This document shows positions 23,936 to 34,100 of a stretch of DNA of 34,160 nucleotides, piece by piece. The number at the start of each line of letters is the position of its first letter. Positions within the stretch are counted from its first letter, which is position 1. A program made the position numbers and the translations under genes. The stretch is from Zygnema cylindricum (lineage: Eukaryota; Streptophyta; Zygnematophyceae; Zygnematales; Zygnemataceae). Under the pieces are notes generated by a model. The model had not been told where the DNA came from and made no database searches. It saw only the letters and a program-made list of their open reading frames with translations. The stretch covers positions 1-34,160 of the forward strand of contig JBBHKE010002875.1 of NCBI GenBank assembly GCA_037447655.1, read 5' to 3'.

Positions 23936-24536
23936 CTACACTGCGAATCGTAATTAGAGTAGATTACTCTAATTCGGTCGCTCGAAATTTCGACTATATC
24001 ACATGAAATAGAGTAAATGATTCTAATTTTTTCATTATTCTATTTAAGGTAAGGTTTAATTAGCGTTTTTAATTCTAATATAGGTTCGTTAAAAATAGTG
24101 TGGATTACGGACGACCTCTGACCGTGCAAAATTGTACTTTATGAAGTAAAAAAGTACAAATAATGATTTAATACAGGCCGTTATCATGTAACTGCGTTTT
24201 AACAAACCGCGTAGTGCAAACGTCATAGTGACGATAAACTGTACGTTTTACCAAATTTTGTACCAATACCTTATTTACAGTAGAGGATATTAGCGTGCAA
24301 AATTAGAGTACTTAAATAAATTAGAGTACTTAAATAATTAGAGTACTTAAATAATTAGAGTACTTAAATAAATTAGAGTACTTAATTAAATCAGAGTAAA
24401 CTTCATAATTGAAACAGCTCTATTACATAAATTAGCGTTCATTACTCTAATTTTTTTTTTAGTTTTTGTACTCTATTTTTTTTTTTGTTTTTGTACTCTA
24501 ATTTTTTTATTACTCTAATTACGATTCGCGGTGTAG
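23936..24536. mobile_element. MITE, long subfamily (~600 bp), copy 6
   Basis: The terminal inverted repeats are CTACACTGCGAATCGTAATT at the left and AATTACGATTCGCGGTGTAG at the right. It is the same family as 220-842 but reversed. Both share the CGGTCGCTCGAAATTTCGA block, the GACCGTGCAAAATTGTAC block and the AGTACAAATAATGA block. It has an internal tandem array at 24300-24395 and no coding capacity. Confidence 0.88.
24300..24395. repeat. 18-19 bp tandem array inside the MITE
   Basis: Five consecutive units of AATTAGAGTACTTAAATA with small length changes. The corresponding stretch of copy 1 (220-842) contains single TTAGAGTAA words only, so the expansion is specific to this copy. Confidence 0.85.
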
Positions 24537-24820
24537 CGGGAAAAAAGTAAACGGATAAATTTTGCAAACTGCGGTACAGTACTGTAATGTACTTCATAGT
24601 ACAAAAAACTGCTGAACCGCTCGTACTTATCAATTTATTACTATTTGGTGGATTCCTGAAAATAAAGGCTGCACAAATTTAACTCCCTCGAAGGACAATA
24701 ACTGTCCAGCTTTTTCTCGTCAACTTTGGGGATTCTTTCGAACCAGCTGCGAAGGCCGGTAAGTAGGTGACACCCGTAACAGAGTGCGAAACACCCTATC
24801 AAACTAATAAAATGGATTTC

Positions 24821-24892
24821 GGGGTGATCCGAGAATCGAACTCAGGACCTCTCGCACCCGAAGCGAGAATCATACCACTAGACCAATCACCC
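24821..24892 (-). tRNA. tRNA-Pro (CGG)
   Basis: This 72-nt tRNA on the minus strand has a perfect 7-bp acceptor stem (GGGTGAT / ATCACCC) and discriminator C. A D-arm A-box (TGGTCTAGTGG) is present. The anticodon arm CTCGC-TTCGGGT-GCGAG places CGG at 24860-24858. The T-arm contains GAGTTCGATTC (B box). A TTTT lies about 10 nt downstream, suitable as a Pol III terminator. It is intact by eye. Confidence 0.92.
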
Positions 24893-25071
24893 GATGATTT
24901 CCAGCTCTTTAGAAATACATTATATAAATTTAAAAAAAATCCAAATCTAAAGAGAGTGGATTGTTTCTTTAAAATGTGCATTGGGTACGCTTTTACAGTA
25001 AATAACTAAATATAGAGATACTGTACTAACTAGTAACTACTAAGACGTTTTTCATATGCCAAAGTCTGAAA

Positions 25072-25631
25072 CATAGTTCAAAAGTAGGCGTTTTTATGGT
25101 AGGCGTTTGGTAGGCACAAAACTCGCGCAGATGAGGCATACTGTATGTGTGTGCGTTGTGCACACCCCTGAACGAACGTACGAATATGACGTATCATCAT
25201 AGTACAGCGCACGCCGCCGGACGAAATTTTTTAGCGAACTGACACGGCGTAGGATGACATTCCGCGGGGGAAAAATCCCGGAAAAAAAAAAAACGCGGAC
25301 GTAAGTCCTATCGTAAGTTGTGTTATGGGCTTTTCATGTGATCTTCTTAGATCGCTACTTTGATCAACGACCGTCCGATCGTCCAAATCTGACGGTTTAA
25401 ATAAAAAATACCTCAAAACTCACGGTAAAATATTTTTTTGTCCGAATGTTTTTCAAAAGTTAGACATGACGTTTAATTCTCTATCGATCGATGTGCAACT
25501 CAACCCTGTTCCTATTTTATTTCATTTTGCGGCCAATACAATATGGGTCTTACCTCATAAGAGCATATTGTATGTTTTACGTACAATAGGCATATTGTAT
25601 GGGCGTAAGGTCACCTACTTTAGAACTACTA
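25072..25631. mobile_element. hAT-like non-autonomous TIR element, copy a (~560 bp)
   Basis: The left end is CATAGTTCAAAAGTAGG; the right end reverse-complements to TAGTAGTTCTAAAGTAGG. The interior block ATCGTAAGTTGTGTTATGGG and following (TTTTCATGTGATCTTCTTAG) and the CATATTGTATGTTTTACGTA block are shared, inverted, with 26118-26421. Relative to that copy it has about 190 extra bp (25114-25305). It is non-coding. Confidence 0.75.
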
Positions 25632-26109
25632 TCACATTTCGGTATGTATAGCGATTCACCTCCTCAAACTTGATTTAAAAAGCAACAATCCGTACATCGA
25701 CACACAGCAAAAAGTACAAATAACACACAGCAATCCGTACATCGCCAAAAAGTAAAAATAACAACTTAGGTCACAATTTTTTTGCCTTTGTTGGCTCAAT
25801 TTTGGGAGGTAAATCAATGATAGCAACGAAAAAAAATATAAAAATCAGCAGACCTTGCCAAAAAGTGCGATACACTTCTATAGTACAGGCGTTAAAGCTT
25901 AAACAAGGAAAATACTAAGTTTAACCTTCATAACAGATTTAGACTGCGGGTTAAAACGTTAAAAACGACACTAAACGTTCTTATTTTTTGGATGTATCAT
26001 TTTAAACTCAACACGGTTGATAGCCCCATAATTGAGGGCAGAGCTCGTTAATTTTTTACCAAATCTGAGATTTGAATTGGAGATCTCTCGCACCGTAAAA
26101 AGAAATATA
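25632..26109. other. AT-rich spacer between two inverted element copies
   Basis: The spacer has short local repeats (AATCCGTACATCG-C twice near 25688-25745, CAAAAAGTA(C/A)AAATAACA twice) and no gene. Confidence 0.5.
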
Positions 26110-26117
26110 GTTTAAAC

Positions 26118-26421
26118 CAGTTCAAAAGTAGGTGAAAGTAGGCTCATACAATATGCCTATTGTATGCAAAACATACAATATGACCTTAAGACCCATATTG
26201 TATTCGGACCTATTCGGACCAATTAAAACATTTGGACCATAAATTTGACCAATTAAAACATTCGGACCAAAAAATATATTTTACACCATCAGATTCGGAC
26301 GATCGGACGGTCGCTGATTAAAGTAGCGATCTAAGAAGATCACATGAAAAGCCCATAACACAACTTACGATAAAGGCGCCGACCAAAGGCCTACCATACA
26401 AACTCCTACTTCTGAACTATG
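26118..26421. mobile_element. hAT-like non-autonomous TIR element, copy b (~304 bp)
   Basis: The termini are CAGTTCAAAAGTAGG at the left and CCTACTTCTGAACTATG at the right. It is flanked on both sides by the same 8-mer GTTTAAAC (26110-26117 and 26422-26429), which would fit a hAT 8-bp target duplication. That 8-mer is palindromic, so it could instead be part of the TIR. The element is the inverted, internally shortened relative of 25072-25631. Confidence 0.75.
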
Positions 26422-26605
26422 GTTTAAACAACCGCAATGGGATTTACTATCCATGCTCAGCATTTTATTGAACCATAATTAGCGTTTAAAGCTCCCAGCC
26501 TTCCATTTTGATCGGGTAAAGTTCTGACGACACTGCACCTGTACTAATAAGATGCGTTCCGAAAAATGATATTCTGAGGGTTGAAGCCGAGGTTTTCTCT
26601 CGGGA

Positions 26606-26677
26606 GGGGTGTTCCGAGAATTGAACTCGGGACCTCTCGCACCCTAAGCGAGAATCATACCACTAGACCAAACACCC
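26606..26677 (-). tRNA. tRNA-Pro (AGG), copy 1
   Basis: This 72-nt minus-strand tRNA has acceptor stem GGGTGTT / AACACCC and discriminator C. The A box is TGGTCTAGTGG. The anticodon arm CTCGC-TTAGGGT-GCGAG gives AGG, and the T-arm has GAGTTCAATTC. The downstream trailer (CTCCCGAGAG...CTTCAACCCTC) is shared with the copies at 27292 and, partly, 29943. Confidence 0.92.
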
Positions 26678-26802
26678 GGAGGTGTGACCGTTCGATGAAG
26701 TAAAACTAATATTTCTTTTTTTTTTAACGCTTCAAATCTGACGGTACGATTGATGCCACTTCATTAATTTTCTGAGTAAAACTTGACGTTCGAACTGTAC
26801 AT

Positions 26803-27006
26803 TACACCGTGTAACGCATTTCGGCAGTAAAAGCAACTTTTCTCCGTATACATTTGTCCGATTTTCAATTTGAGACCGCCAACCGAAAGCTGAGAATATA
26901 AGCTTTCAATCTCAACCGTCAGATCCACAATCCAATATGTGTGTACGGAAAAATTATGTTTTAAGCGACGAAAAAAACATTAACAGTAATAGCGATTCAC
27001 GGTGTA
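26803..27006. mobile_element. MITE, third subfamily (~204 bp), copy 7
   Basis: The left end is TACACCGTGTAACGCATT and the right end is AGTAATAGCGATTCACGGTG-TA, with TA at both outer ends. The interior is shared with 18891-19113 (TTTTCTCCGTATACATTTGT, GAGACCGCCAA, CTCAACCGTCAGATCCACAA). It abuts the decayed tRNA-Pro relic at 27062. Confidence 0.85.
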
Positions 27007-27061
27007 GCTTGCCGTGTTCGAAAAGCTGGTCGGAGGGTTTATACCGATTGTTTTCTTCGGG

Positions 27062-27112
27062 AGTGGTGTTCCGAGAATTGGACTAGATTTATATGACGAG
27101 ACCAAACAGCCG
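27062..27112 (-). pseudogene. tRNA-Pro relic
   Basis: This carries the 3' half (GTGTTCCGAGAATTGGACT) and the extreme 5' half (GAC(C)AAACAGCC) of the tRNA-Pro sequence, with the anticodon and D-arm region lost. It is preceded by the same trailer (AAAAGCTGGTCGGAGGGTTT) seen at 27248. Confidence 0.75.
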
Positions 27113-27291
27113 CGGGCGAGCCGGAAATTGAAAATAAATTTACAAAAATGAAACGATGTTTACTTTGATTACGTATAAAGAATGCCAGGTCATTCTCTTT
27201 TTGAGCAAAAAGCAGACGAAACTTAATATATACAGTTGTGCGTTTTAAAAAGCTGGGGTTAGAGGGTTGAAGGCCGGATATTTCTCCGGGA

Positions 27292-27362
27292 GGGGTGTTC
27301 CGAGAAATAACTCGGGACCTCTCACACCCTAAGCGAGAATCATACCACTAGATCAAACACCC
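27292..27362 (-). pseudogene. Probable tRNA-Pro (AGG) pseudogene, copy 2
   Basis: This 71-nt copy keeps acceptor-stem complementarity and the AGG anticodon. Its T-arm reads GAGTTATTTCTC instead of GAGTTCAATTCTC: one base is missing and the invariant B-box GTTC is destroyed. The D-arm has TTGATC for TTGGTC, and the anticodon stem has a G-U pair. It is likely not transcribed or not functional. Confidence 0.8.
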
Positions 27363-27589
27363 GCGGTTGCCAACCAGCTTGTACAAAATAATTTGAAAAT
27401 GGTTAAACAAATCTAAGCATAAAATCCTATTAATTTTCTTGAGAAAAATTATGACGATAAAAATGTGCTCCCATGTGTTAAAGTAATGATTTTTTTTGTC
27501 TTTTTCGTCCGAGAAAGAGCTGGCAGCGAGAAAATCCTCCCCCATACAAAGAAATTGTGAAAACCATGATACCATTCGCGTAATCATGA

Positions 27590-28340
27590 AAATTAAAATG
27601 TACTACAGCTTGTCGTCTTGCTCTTTTCGACCAACTGCCACGTGAAGAAACGGCGTCTTCAATTTTATCTAAAAACGACTCGCGAGTCGATTTTATTTAA
27701 AACGACGAATATCGTTATGTTTTTGCACATGTTGTAAAATTCCAAAACATTGTTGCAAAACGCGAAGTACACAAAAAAAAATGTCGTACTAATATTGTAT
27801 GGACTATTTAACGTACAGGTGCCGTGGAGGGGTCTCGAGCAACGGATGCCATTTAGCAAAAGCGAAGTCCGTGAAGGCACCTCTCTACCTCTCCCTCTCA
27901 AAATATCAATTTTATCTCTCACTTCTTGGAATGAAACACGACAATATTGGTATGCGATGAAATATTTTTGGGAAATGATACTTTTGACTACCTTTGGGCA
28001 TATTTTGATGGCAAGTCGAGTGAGAAAGTATAAAAAACGAAATCGAGAAACTATGGCCGAAATTTCTTGAATCAATGACGTTGACGTTGTCACAAGTAAG
28101 CATGACGTCACAATGTCACAAAACCCTAGCCATATACAATGTCACATAAAAACCAGACGTCCACAACCGTCGCTATTTTGTAAATGTAAAAAATTGTCGC
28201 GAAATTACCGCCGTCAACCGTCACAGTTTAAAGTAATGAATTTGTTTTCTAACATAAGAACACAGTGAAAAGTAGAATGGAAACGCTTCACTAAAAAACA
28301 AAGTAACAAGACTAAGCCACAGTTACATTATAACACACCC
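27590..28340. other. Unassigned region with open frames on both strands
   Basis: A 148-codon frame (minus, 28111-27665) overlaps a 106-codon frame (plus, 27750-28070). Neither shows a motif I know, and codon and residue use look like translated AT-rich DNA. The stretch from 28068 to 28225 is dense in TGACGT/TGTCAC words, including a palindromic TGACGTCA, and carries AAACCCTAG at 28127. It might be promoter-like or part of an unidentified repeat. Confidence 0.3.
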
Positions 28341-28343
28341 TAA

Positions 28344-29666
28344 GGGTGCGTCTCCATGTACTTGAAACTTAGCGAATTTATGTTGTTTTTTAGCGCAAAT
28401 CCGATGGACTTGGATTTCGGGTGTCTTTATGTGTAACAAAATAATTGTTACTTAAGGGTGTGACGGTTGTATACGCTGACAATGCCCGTGACGATTGTCA
28501 ACGTCTACAATCTGTGATGCCGCACCTAATTGTTCAAAATTTTTTGTGACGTCGCATACTTTTTTGTGACATTTGTAGACCTTTTCCTTTTCAACCCTTT
28601 GTCTATGTATGATGCCCGTGGCTGAGGAAGTGTCATTTCCGCTGCCTTCCGTGTATGGTTGCCTTTTTTGCAATTTTCACGCGTTTTGAAACTTTATTTC
28701 CATGCGTTTTTTCATTCTTGTGTAAATAAATAATGATAATAAAGAAAAACAACTAAAAATAACAATAGTAATCATAATGATAATAATGATAATTTGGTTT
28801 TAGAATAACCGATTTGCATAGTAGATTAAGTGTGACGTTAGAAAACAAATATTAAGCACAATAATTAGAAATTCATTTTGGTAATTTTGAGCTTGTAACA
28901 ACGTGGTAAAATTATAAGTTGAAACAACATAATAAAATAGACTTATTATTCGCCTTTGTTAGGCTTAAAAAAACATAACAATAATAATGGTGGGTTTTCA
29001 ATTTTTTAAGGCAAAAAAGTGCTTGGATTTCTTTGGCAGTGGTCGGAAAACGTCACTCCAATTGTTTTCTCTAGCTTCCCACGGGTCAGCGTAGAGCCGC
29101 CTTGTGAAAGGATGATGAATAGTGAAGTTTGTAAAGGCGTGAATGTGAGGCTACGTGAGAGAGGCGGCGTGTGCGAGTAGCTGGGGCGCCCTCAGAGATT
29201 TCTCTCGATTTCGTGAAATGGCATCGTAATTTTTAGACCTCTGAAATGAAAACTCCGTACTGAACGAAATGCGACAAAACAAAACAAATTGTGTACTTTG
29301 ATGGGCGCAAATGGACAAAACATAACGAATAGTGTACCTTTCGCCGTCGCTTGAATTTGTTTGAATTTTTTGGAATTTTTTTACACGTGCGAATACGTGT
29401 TACTATTTGATTTTTGGAAATACTTTGTTTCAAAACACATCGTCCATGTGTTTTAAAGAAAAAATTGAAGATGACGTTTTTTGGCGTGGCTGTGGGCCGA
29501 AGAACACAAGGTGACAACATGTAGTACATCCTAAATTTAACGATGTCGCAAAATGTATCTCCTTTTTTCTATTTTTTTGTACGGTTGAAACTTACTCGGC
29601 ACGGCTCTAAGTTTTACAGGAAAACGACAGAAAAAAACCCTTACTCTGGGACATGGAGACGCACCC
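28344..29666. mobile_element. PIF/Harbinger-like non-autonomous element (~1.32 kb)
   Basis: The terminal inverted repeats GGGTGCGTCTCCATGT (16 bp, perfect) lie at 28344 and, inverted, at 29666. They are flanked by TAA on both sides (28341-28343, 29667-29669). A TWA target duplication with G-rich termini is the PIF/Harbinger signature. No transposase or Myb-like frame is recognised inside; the interior carries several TGTCAC/TGACG words and AT-rich DNA. Confidence 0.75.
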
Positions 29667-29684
29667 TAAGTTTGTCATCGAACT

Positions 29685-29911
29685 TAAAATTCGATCTTAG
29701 GACTCAAAAGTTGATCATAGAAAAATTTGATCTTAGGACTTCAAATTTCATTTTAGAACTTAAATTTGATCTTAGGACTTCAAATTTGGTCTTCGGCATT
29801 AAAATTTTGATCTTCGGCATTAAAATTTTGATCTTAGAGAAAAATTTGACCTTAGGATAAAAATTTGACCTTAGGATAAAATTTTGACCTTAGGATAAAA
29901 TTTTGATCTTA
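29685..29911. repeat. Minisatellite (AAATTTGATCTTAGGAC units)
   Basis: About eleven units of 17-22 bp share (A)AAATTTGA(T/C)CTTAGGA. The right-hand units (29836-29910) are nearly identical and the left ones diverged, with a variant CTTCGGCATTAAAATTTTGA. The array ends about 30 bp from the 3' end of the tRNA-Pro at 29943. Confidence 0.85.
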
Positions 29912-29942
29912 GGAGGGCTTTCGCCGGGAATATCTCCCGGGA

Positions 29943-30014
29943 GGGGTGTTCCGAGAATTGAACTCGGGACCTCTCGCACCCTAAGCGAGAATCATACCAC
30001 TAGACCAAACACCC
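29943..30014 (-). tRNA. tRNA-Pro (AGG), copy 3
   Basis: This 72-nt copy has the same mature sequence as 26606-26677 (acceptor stem, A box, AGG anticodon, B box intact). The trailer has the same CTCCCGGGAG-type sequence, but a minisatellite follows directly. Confidence 0.92.
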
Positions 30015-30390
30015 GCAGATGCGACGAATATGTAGAATTGTAAATTTATACAATTTAAACGTGGATGCTACGAGTCTCACCAGTGAATTCCACGTGTTCA
30101 TTTTTCAATAAACCTGTTAGAAAGGCTGTCTACTTCTGCCACATGGCATGGTTTTTTGAAAAGGAGGACTTTTTGATATTATAAAGATCTTTTGAACCAT
30201 TTACTTTTTGACACGCGTAACGCAAACCAAACGAAATTATACATTGTTTTTCGTACCATTAACTACAATAATTAATTACAATAATATCTCGCGATAAATT
30301 CAGCCTACCACGCACTAAATGTAACGTCCTACGCACTTTTGCTACGTCCTGCGCACTAAATATCATGCCGCCGACAAACGACTTTCCAGA

Positions 30391-30553
30391 TGACCGACAT
30401 TCTTTTCTCCGTGTACACGTGTCCTTTTTTCGATTGGAGAACTTAAATCGGATGGTGAGAACCTTTCGTTTTAAACTCAACCGTCAGATTAACTATCTGA
30501 CAGGTGCAAATATGAAGTGGCGAAAAAAAACATTAACCCATTATCGATACTGA
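30391..30553. mobile_element. Decayed MITE of the third subfamily, copy 8
   Basis: The internal markers are shared in order with 18891-19113 and 26803-27006: TCTTTTCTCCGTGTACACGT, AAACTCAACCGTCAGAT and GTGGCGAAAAAAAACATTAA. The CACCG termini are not recognisable. Frames read here are repeat-derived. Confidence 0.7.
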
Positions 30554-31118
30554 TTTAAATAGTGCGAAGTTTCAAAAACTCGTATTTTATATCGATTTTT
30601 TGGAACAATCAGAAACAAAAAAACTAAGTGCTGTCAAAATTTGGTCACTTCCTGTCAAAAAGTCCTTTTGACTTTTTGACTTAAAAAAAGAATGAATTTT
30701 AAGAATACACGTGTCAGAATCTGAGTCAGTGTATTTTCGATACTCATACAGAAGATTCGAAATATATATATTTTTATTTTTTTAGTTTGCGCAAGAATTA
30801 CAAAAAAAAGTTTATTTCTTCTGTATTTCTAAATTCTCCTAAATTCTTAAAAAAAAAATGTCAATTTTTATAATTTGACATTATGATTTGCTAAAATCCT
30901 CAGTTTTTAAGCATCCCAAATCGCACTTTTTTGAAAAAAAAATGATTTTTTTTTTTCAATCTTACAGATAGTTATTATTTTCAAAATCTGATCATCTTTT
31001 TTAAATTCCCACCACACTCCAAAATTTTAAAATTTATTAGAAAAGTGGGATTTTATTTTATTTTCCTAATTTTCTGAATTTTAATTTTTAGTTAAAAAAA
31101 AAAACAAAGACAAAAAAA
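30554..31118. promoter_or_regulatory. Upstream region of the glucose transporter gene
   Basis: A very AT-rich region with many poly(A)/poly(T) runs, presumably promoter and 5' UTR. The start codon context (A-run then ATGGC) is favourable for plants. Confidence 0.4.
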
Positions 31119-34100
31119 ATGGCAACAATTTCAACACCCAAGCATAAATGTTTTTTTGAAGCTATTTCTTTCAAAAATGAAAAAAAAACATATTTTTGTT
31201 CCTTTTCTGATTTTTCTAGAGAAAAACAAAAATCCCAAAACCAAAAACTTTTTAAACAAAAAAATAACAATATTCATAATACTATACCCATTTTTTTTCT
31301 AGATTTCCCACATTTTTTATCACAATCTCCATCAAAAAAATGTTCAAATTTACCAAAAATCATCAATAATTTCGAAAAAATTGAAAATTTAGAAGTGGAT
31401 TATTTTTGTTCCAAAAAAATAAGGATATTTAAAACCAGTTGTGGTACAAATACTTATAAAAAGAAAAAACAGTTTTCTTTCCGAAGGAATGTTATAGCGA
31501 AAGCTGGAGAGAGAGGGATTTTGGGGAAAGAAGAAGAAATAGAAAAAATAAATCCTCTCAATGGTAAGATCTCTCTCTCTCTCTCTCTTCTCCCTCTCCC
31601 TCTTCTCACTGTCTCTCTCCTTTTCTCCCTCCCCCCCTCGCCCTTACGAATTTTAACATTTGCTGTTTTCAAATTATTGTTCAATGTTTAAATTTGAAGG
31701 TTTCATGCTTCAAATTATTTGAATTGTAAAAATCTTAACATTTTATGTTTGGAATAATTAAATAGTATCCAAATTTTAGCATTTAATGTTTAAGATTATT
31801 ATTCAATGTTCAAATATTAATATTTTATGTTTGATTTAACGTTTGAAATTACTATTCAATGATCAATTTTAGCATTTAAGTTCTTGAATTGCTCTTGAAT
31901 GTTCAAATTTTAATATTCTATGTTTAAATGTAATATTCAATGTCTGAATTTCAGCATATAATGTTAAAAATTGTTATTCAATGTTTACATTTTAATACTT
32001 TATGTTTGTTTTAACGTTTGATTGAATGTTCAATTTTACATTTAATGTTTGGAATCACAAATTGAATGTCCAAATGTGAATATTCCGTGTCTGAATTTAC
32101 TATGGAATGCGAAAATTTCAGCATTTAATGTTTGATATTACTTACTGAATGCTCAAATTTGCTCTCCAAAAGTTTCAAATTACTATTATAAATTCAAAAT
32201 TCAATATTCTATGTTTAAATATGCTATTTAATGGCCGAAGTTTTCTGTTTTTATTTACTATTCACTGCCCAAATTTAAAACATCTGGTGTTTGGAATAGT
32301 TAAACAACGTTCACCACTCCCACTCCTTCCTCCTCTCCCTCTCCTTCTCTCCCTCTCCCTCCCCCTTTCCCTCTCCCTCCCTCTCCCCCTTTTCCTCTCT
32401 CTCTCCATCTCCCTATTCGCCTCCCATTCCTTGTCCCTCTCCCTCTCCCTCTCCCTCTCCCTCTCCCTCTCCCCCTCCCTCATCCTCTCCGATTCAGCAT
32501 TTAATGTTTGAGAGGAGAGGGACGTTGGGGGTGGGACGGGAAGAAGGGGAGAGGGGAAGAGGGGGAGAGGAAGGGGGAGGGGGAGGGATGATTTTTGAAT
32601 TTAATCGATTATCATTTTTTTATATTTTTTTTATGATTCTTGTGTACAGATTCTAGTCCAAATCACCATAATTTGGATACAAACTTATCGAAAGAAGTTG
32701 CTATTCGAAAGGCGGGGGGGAAGGGAGAAGGAGAGGGAGGGGGAGGGGGAGAGGATCCGGGATGGCTTCGGGCTTTTCCCCATGCGGCCACCGGAGCTTT
32801 GGCTAATTTTTGTTTTGGGTACCATATTGGGTACATTATTTCTACTCAAACACTTTGTAATTTTTGCTTTTAAAAGTGTATGTTGTGTTTTTGTACTTTA
32901 TTAATCATGTTTATTTCTTATGTTGTTGTCCCTTCATGTTTGTCTTTTTTCGTTGTCCTTGCCATTTTCCTTGTTTGTTGACTTATATATATATACAATT
33001 ATATACTCAAATGTGTATATATATGTATACTCATATGTATCTATATATATGTATATATATAGAGTCAGGGAGAGATGGGGAGAGAGAGAGAGAGAGATGT
33101 ATATGTGTAGAAATGTATGTATATTTAAATCTGTATATGTATCTGTATGTTTTATTTTCCATGAAAGGATTACACCTTATCTTTACTCATTGCTTTCCTT
33201 CATACGTACTTCGTTTGTCTTTTTTCCTTTCGTTTCCTTCTCATTTTTTTTTCATTCGCGATTTTTACTATTTTTGCCTTTATTGTTTGTTTTTCCTCCT
33301 TTTTCTTCTTCTCCTTCTCCTTCTCCTTCTCCTTCTTCTTCTTTTGGGATTTATTTTTCCAGGGTGACAAATGGGCCATTGGACTCTATCGCCTTAGAAT
33401 TGGGGTTTTCCGGAGACACTATAATGCAAGGATTTGTCGTTAGTATTTTTTTGGTCGGAGCTTTCCTCGGAAGTGCTATCGGAGGATTTTTGGCCGATTT
33501 GGTCGGAAGACGAAGAAATTTTCAACTCGATACGATTCCGTTAATTTTGGGATCCATTTTAAGGTGAGTTTGGAAAAAACACAAGGGAATTGAATTTGAA
33601 ATCGATACAATTTTGGTAATTTTGGGACCCATTTTAAGGAGAGTGTAGAAATGAAAAGGGATTAAGTTTTAAATGAGTACAATTTTTGTTAATTTTGGGA
33701 CCCATTTTAAGGTGGGTTTGGAAGTAAAAAGGGATTAGGTTTTAAATGGGTACAATTTTTAAAATTTTGGGCTCCATTTTAAGGTGAGATTGGAGATAAA
33801 AAGGGAACTCGATTTGAAATGGATACAATTCTTTTAGTTTTGGGATCCATTTTAAGGTGAGTTTGAAAATAAAAAGTGAATTAAGGTTCGAAATTTTTAA
33901 GGAGAATGAAAACAAAATGAAATAAGAACTGGAAAGGAGTGATATGGAAGGTAGAAGGAAATCAATAGGAAATAAAAAATAAATAAAGGAAATTAAAAAA
34001 GGCGGTAAAGGGAAATATGGATATTGCGACAGTTGTGAAGTAGGAAAAATATTAGAGGAGAGAGGGAGAGAGGGTTAGGGAGAGAGGGGGAGAGATGGAG

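Noticed and set aside
24300-24395. CRISPR-like array
   Set aside because: Units are contiguous with no unique spacers, and they lie inside a eukaryotic TIR element.
27292-27362. Counting this as a fourth functional tRNA-Pro
   Set aside because: The T-arm lacks a base and the GTTC B-box core, so I called it a pseudogene.
28452-28673. Minus-strand frame inside the PIF/Harbinger-like element as a Myb-like accessory protein
   Set aside because: No conserved Trp/SANT pattern; composition follows repeated TGTCAC words.
29543-29860. 105-codon frame with a repeated FDLRTSN-type peptide
   Set aside because: It is a translation of the minisatellite at 29685-29911 running from the end of a transposon-like element; not a credible protein.
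32149-32511. 120-codon frame ending in a Ser/Leu/Pro run
   Set aside because: Translation of the (CCCTCT)n tract and minisatellite inside transporter intron 1.
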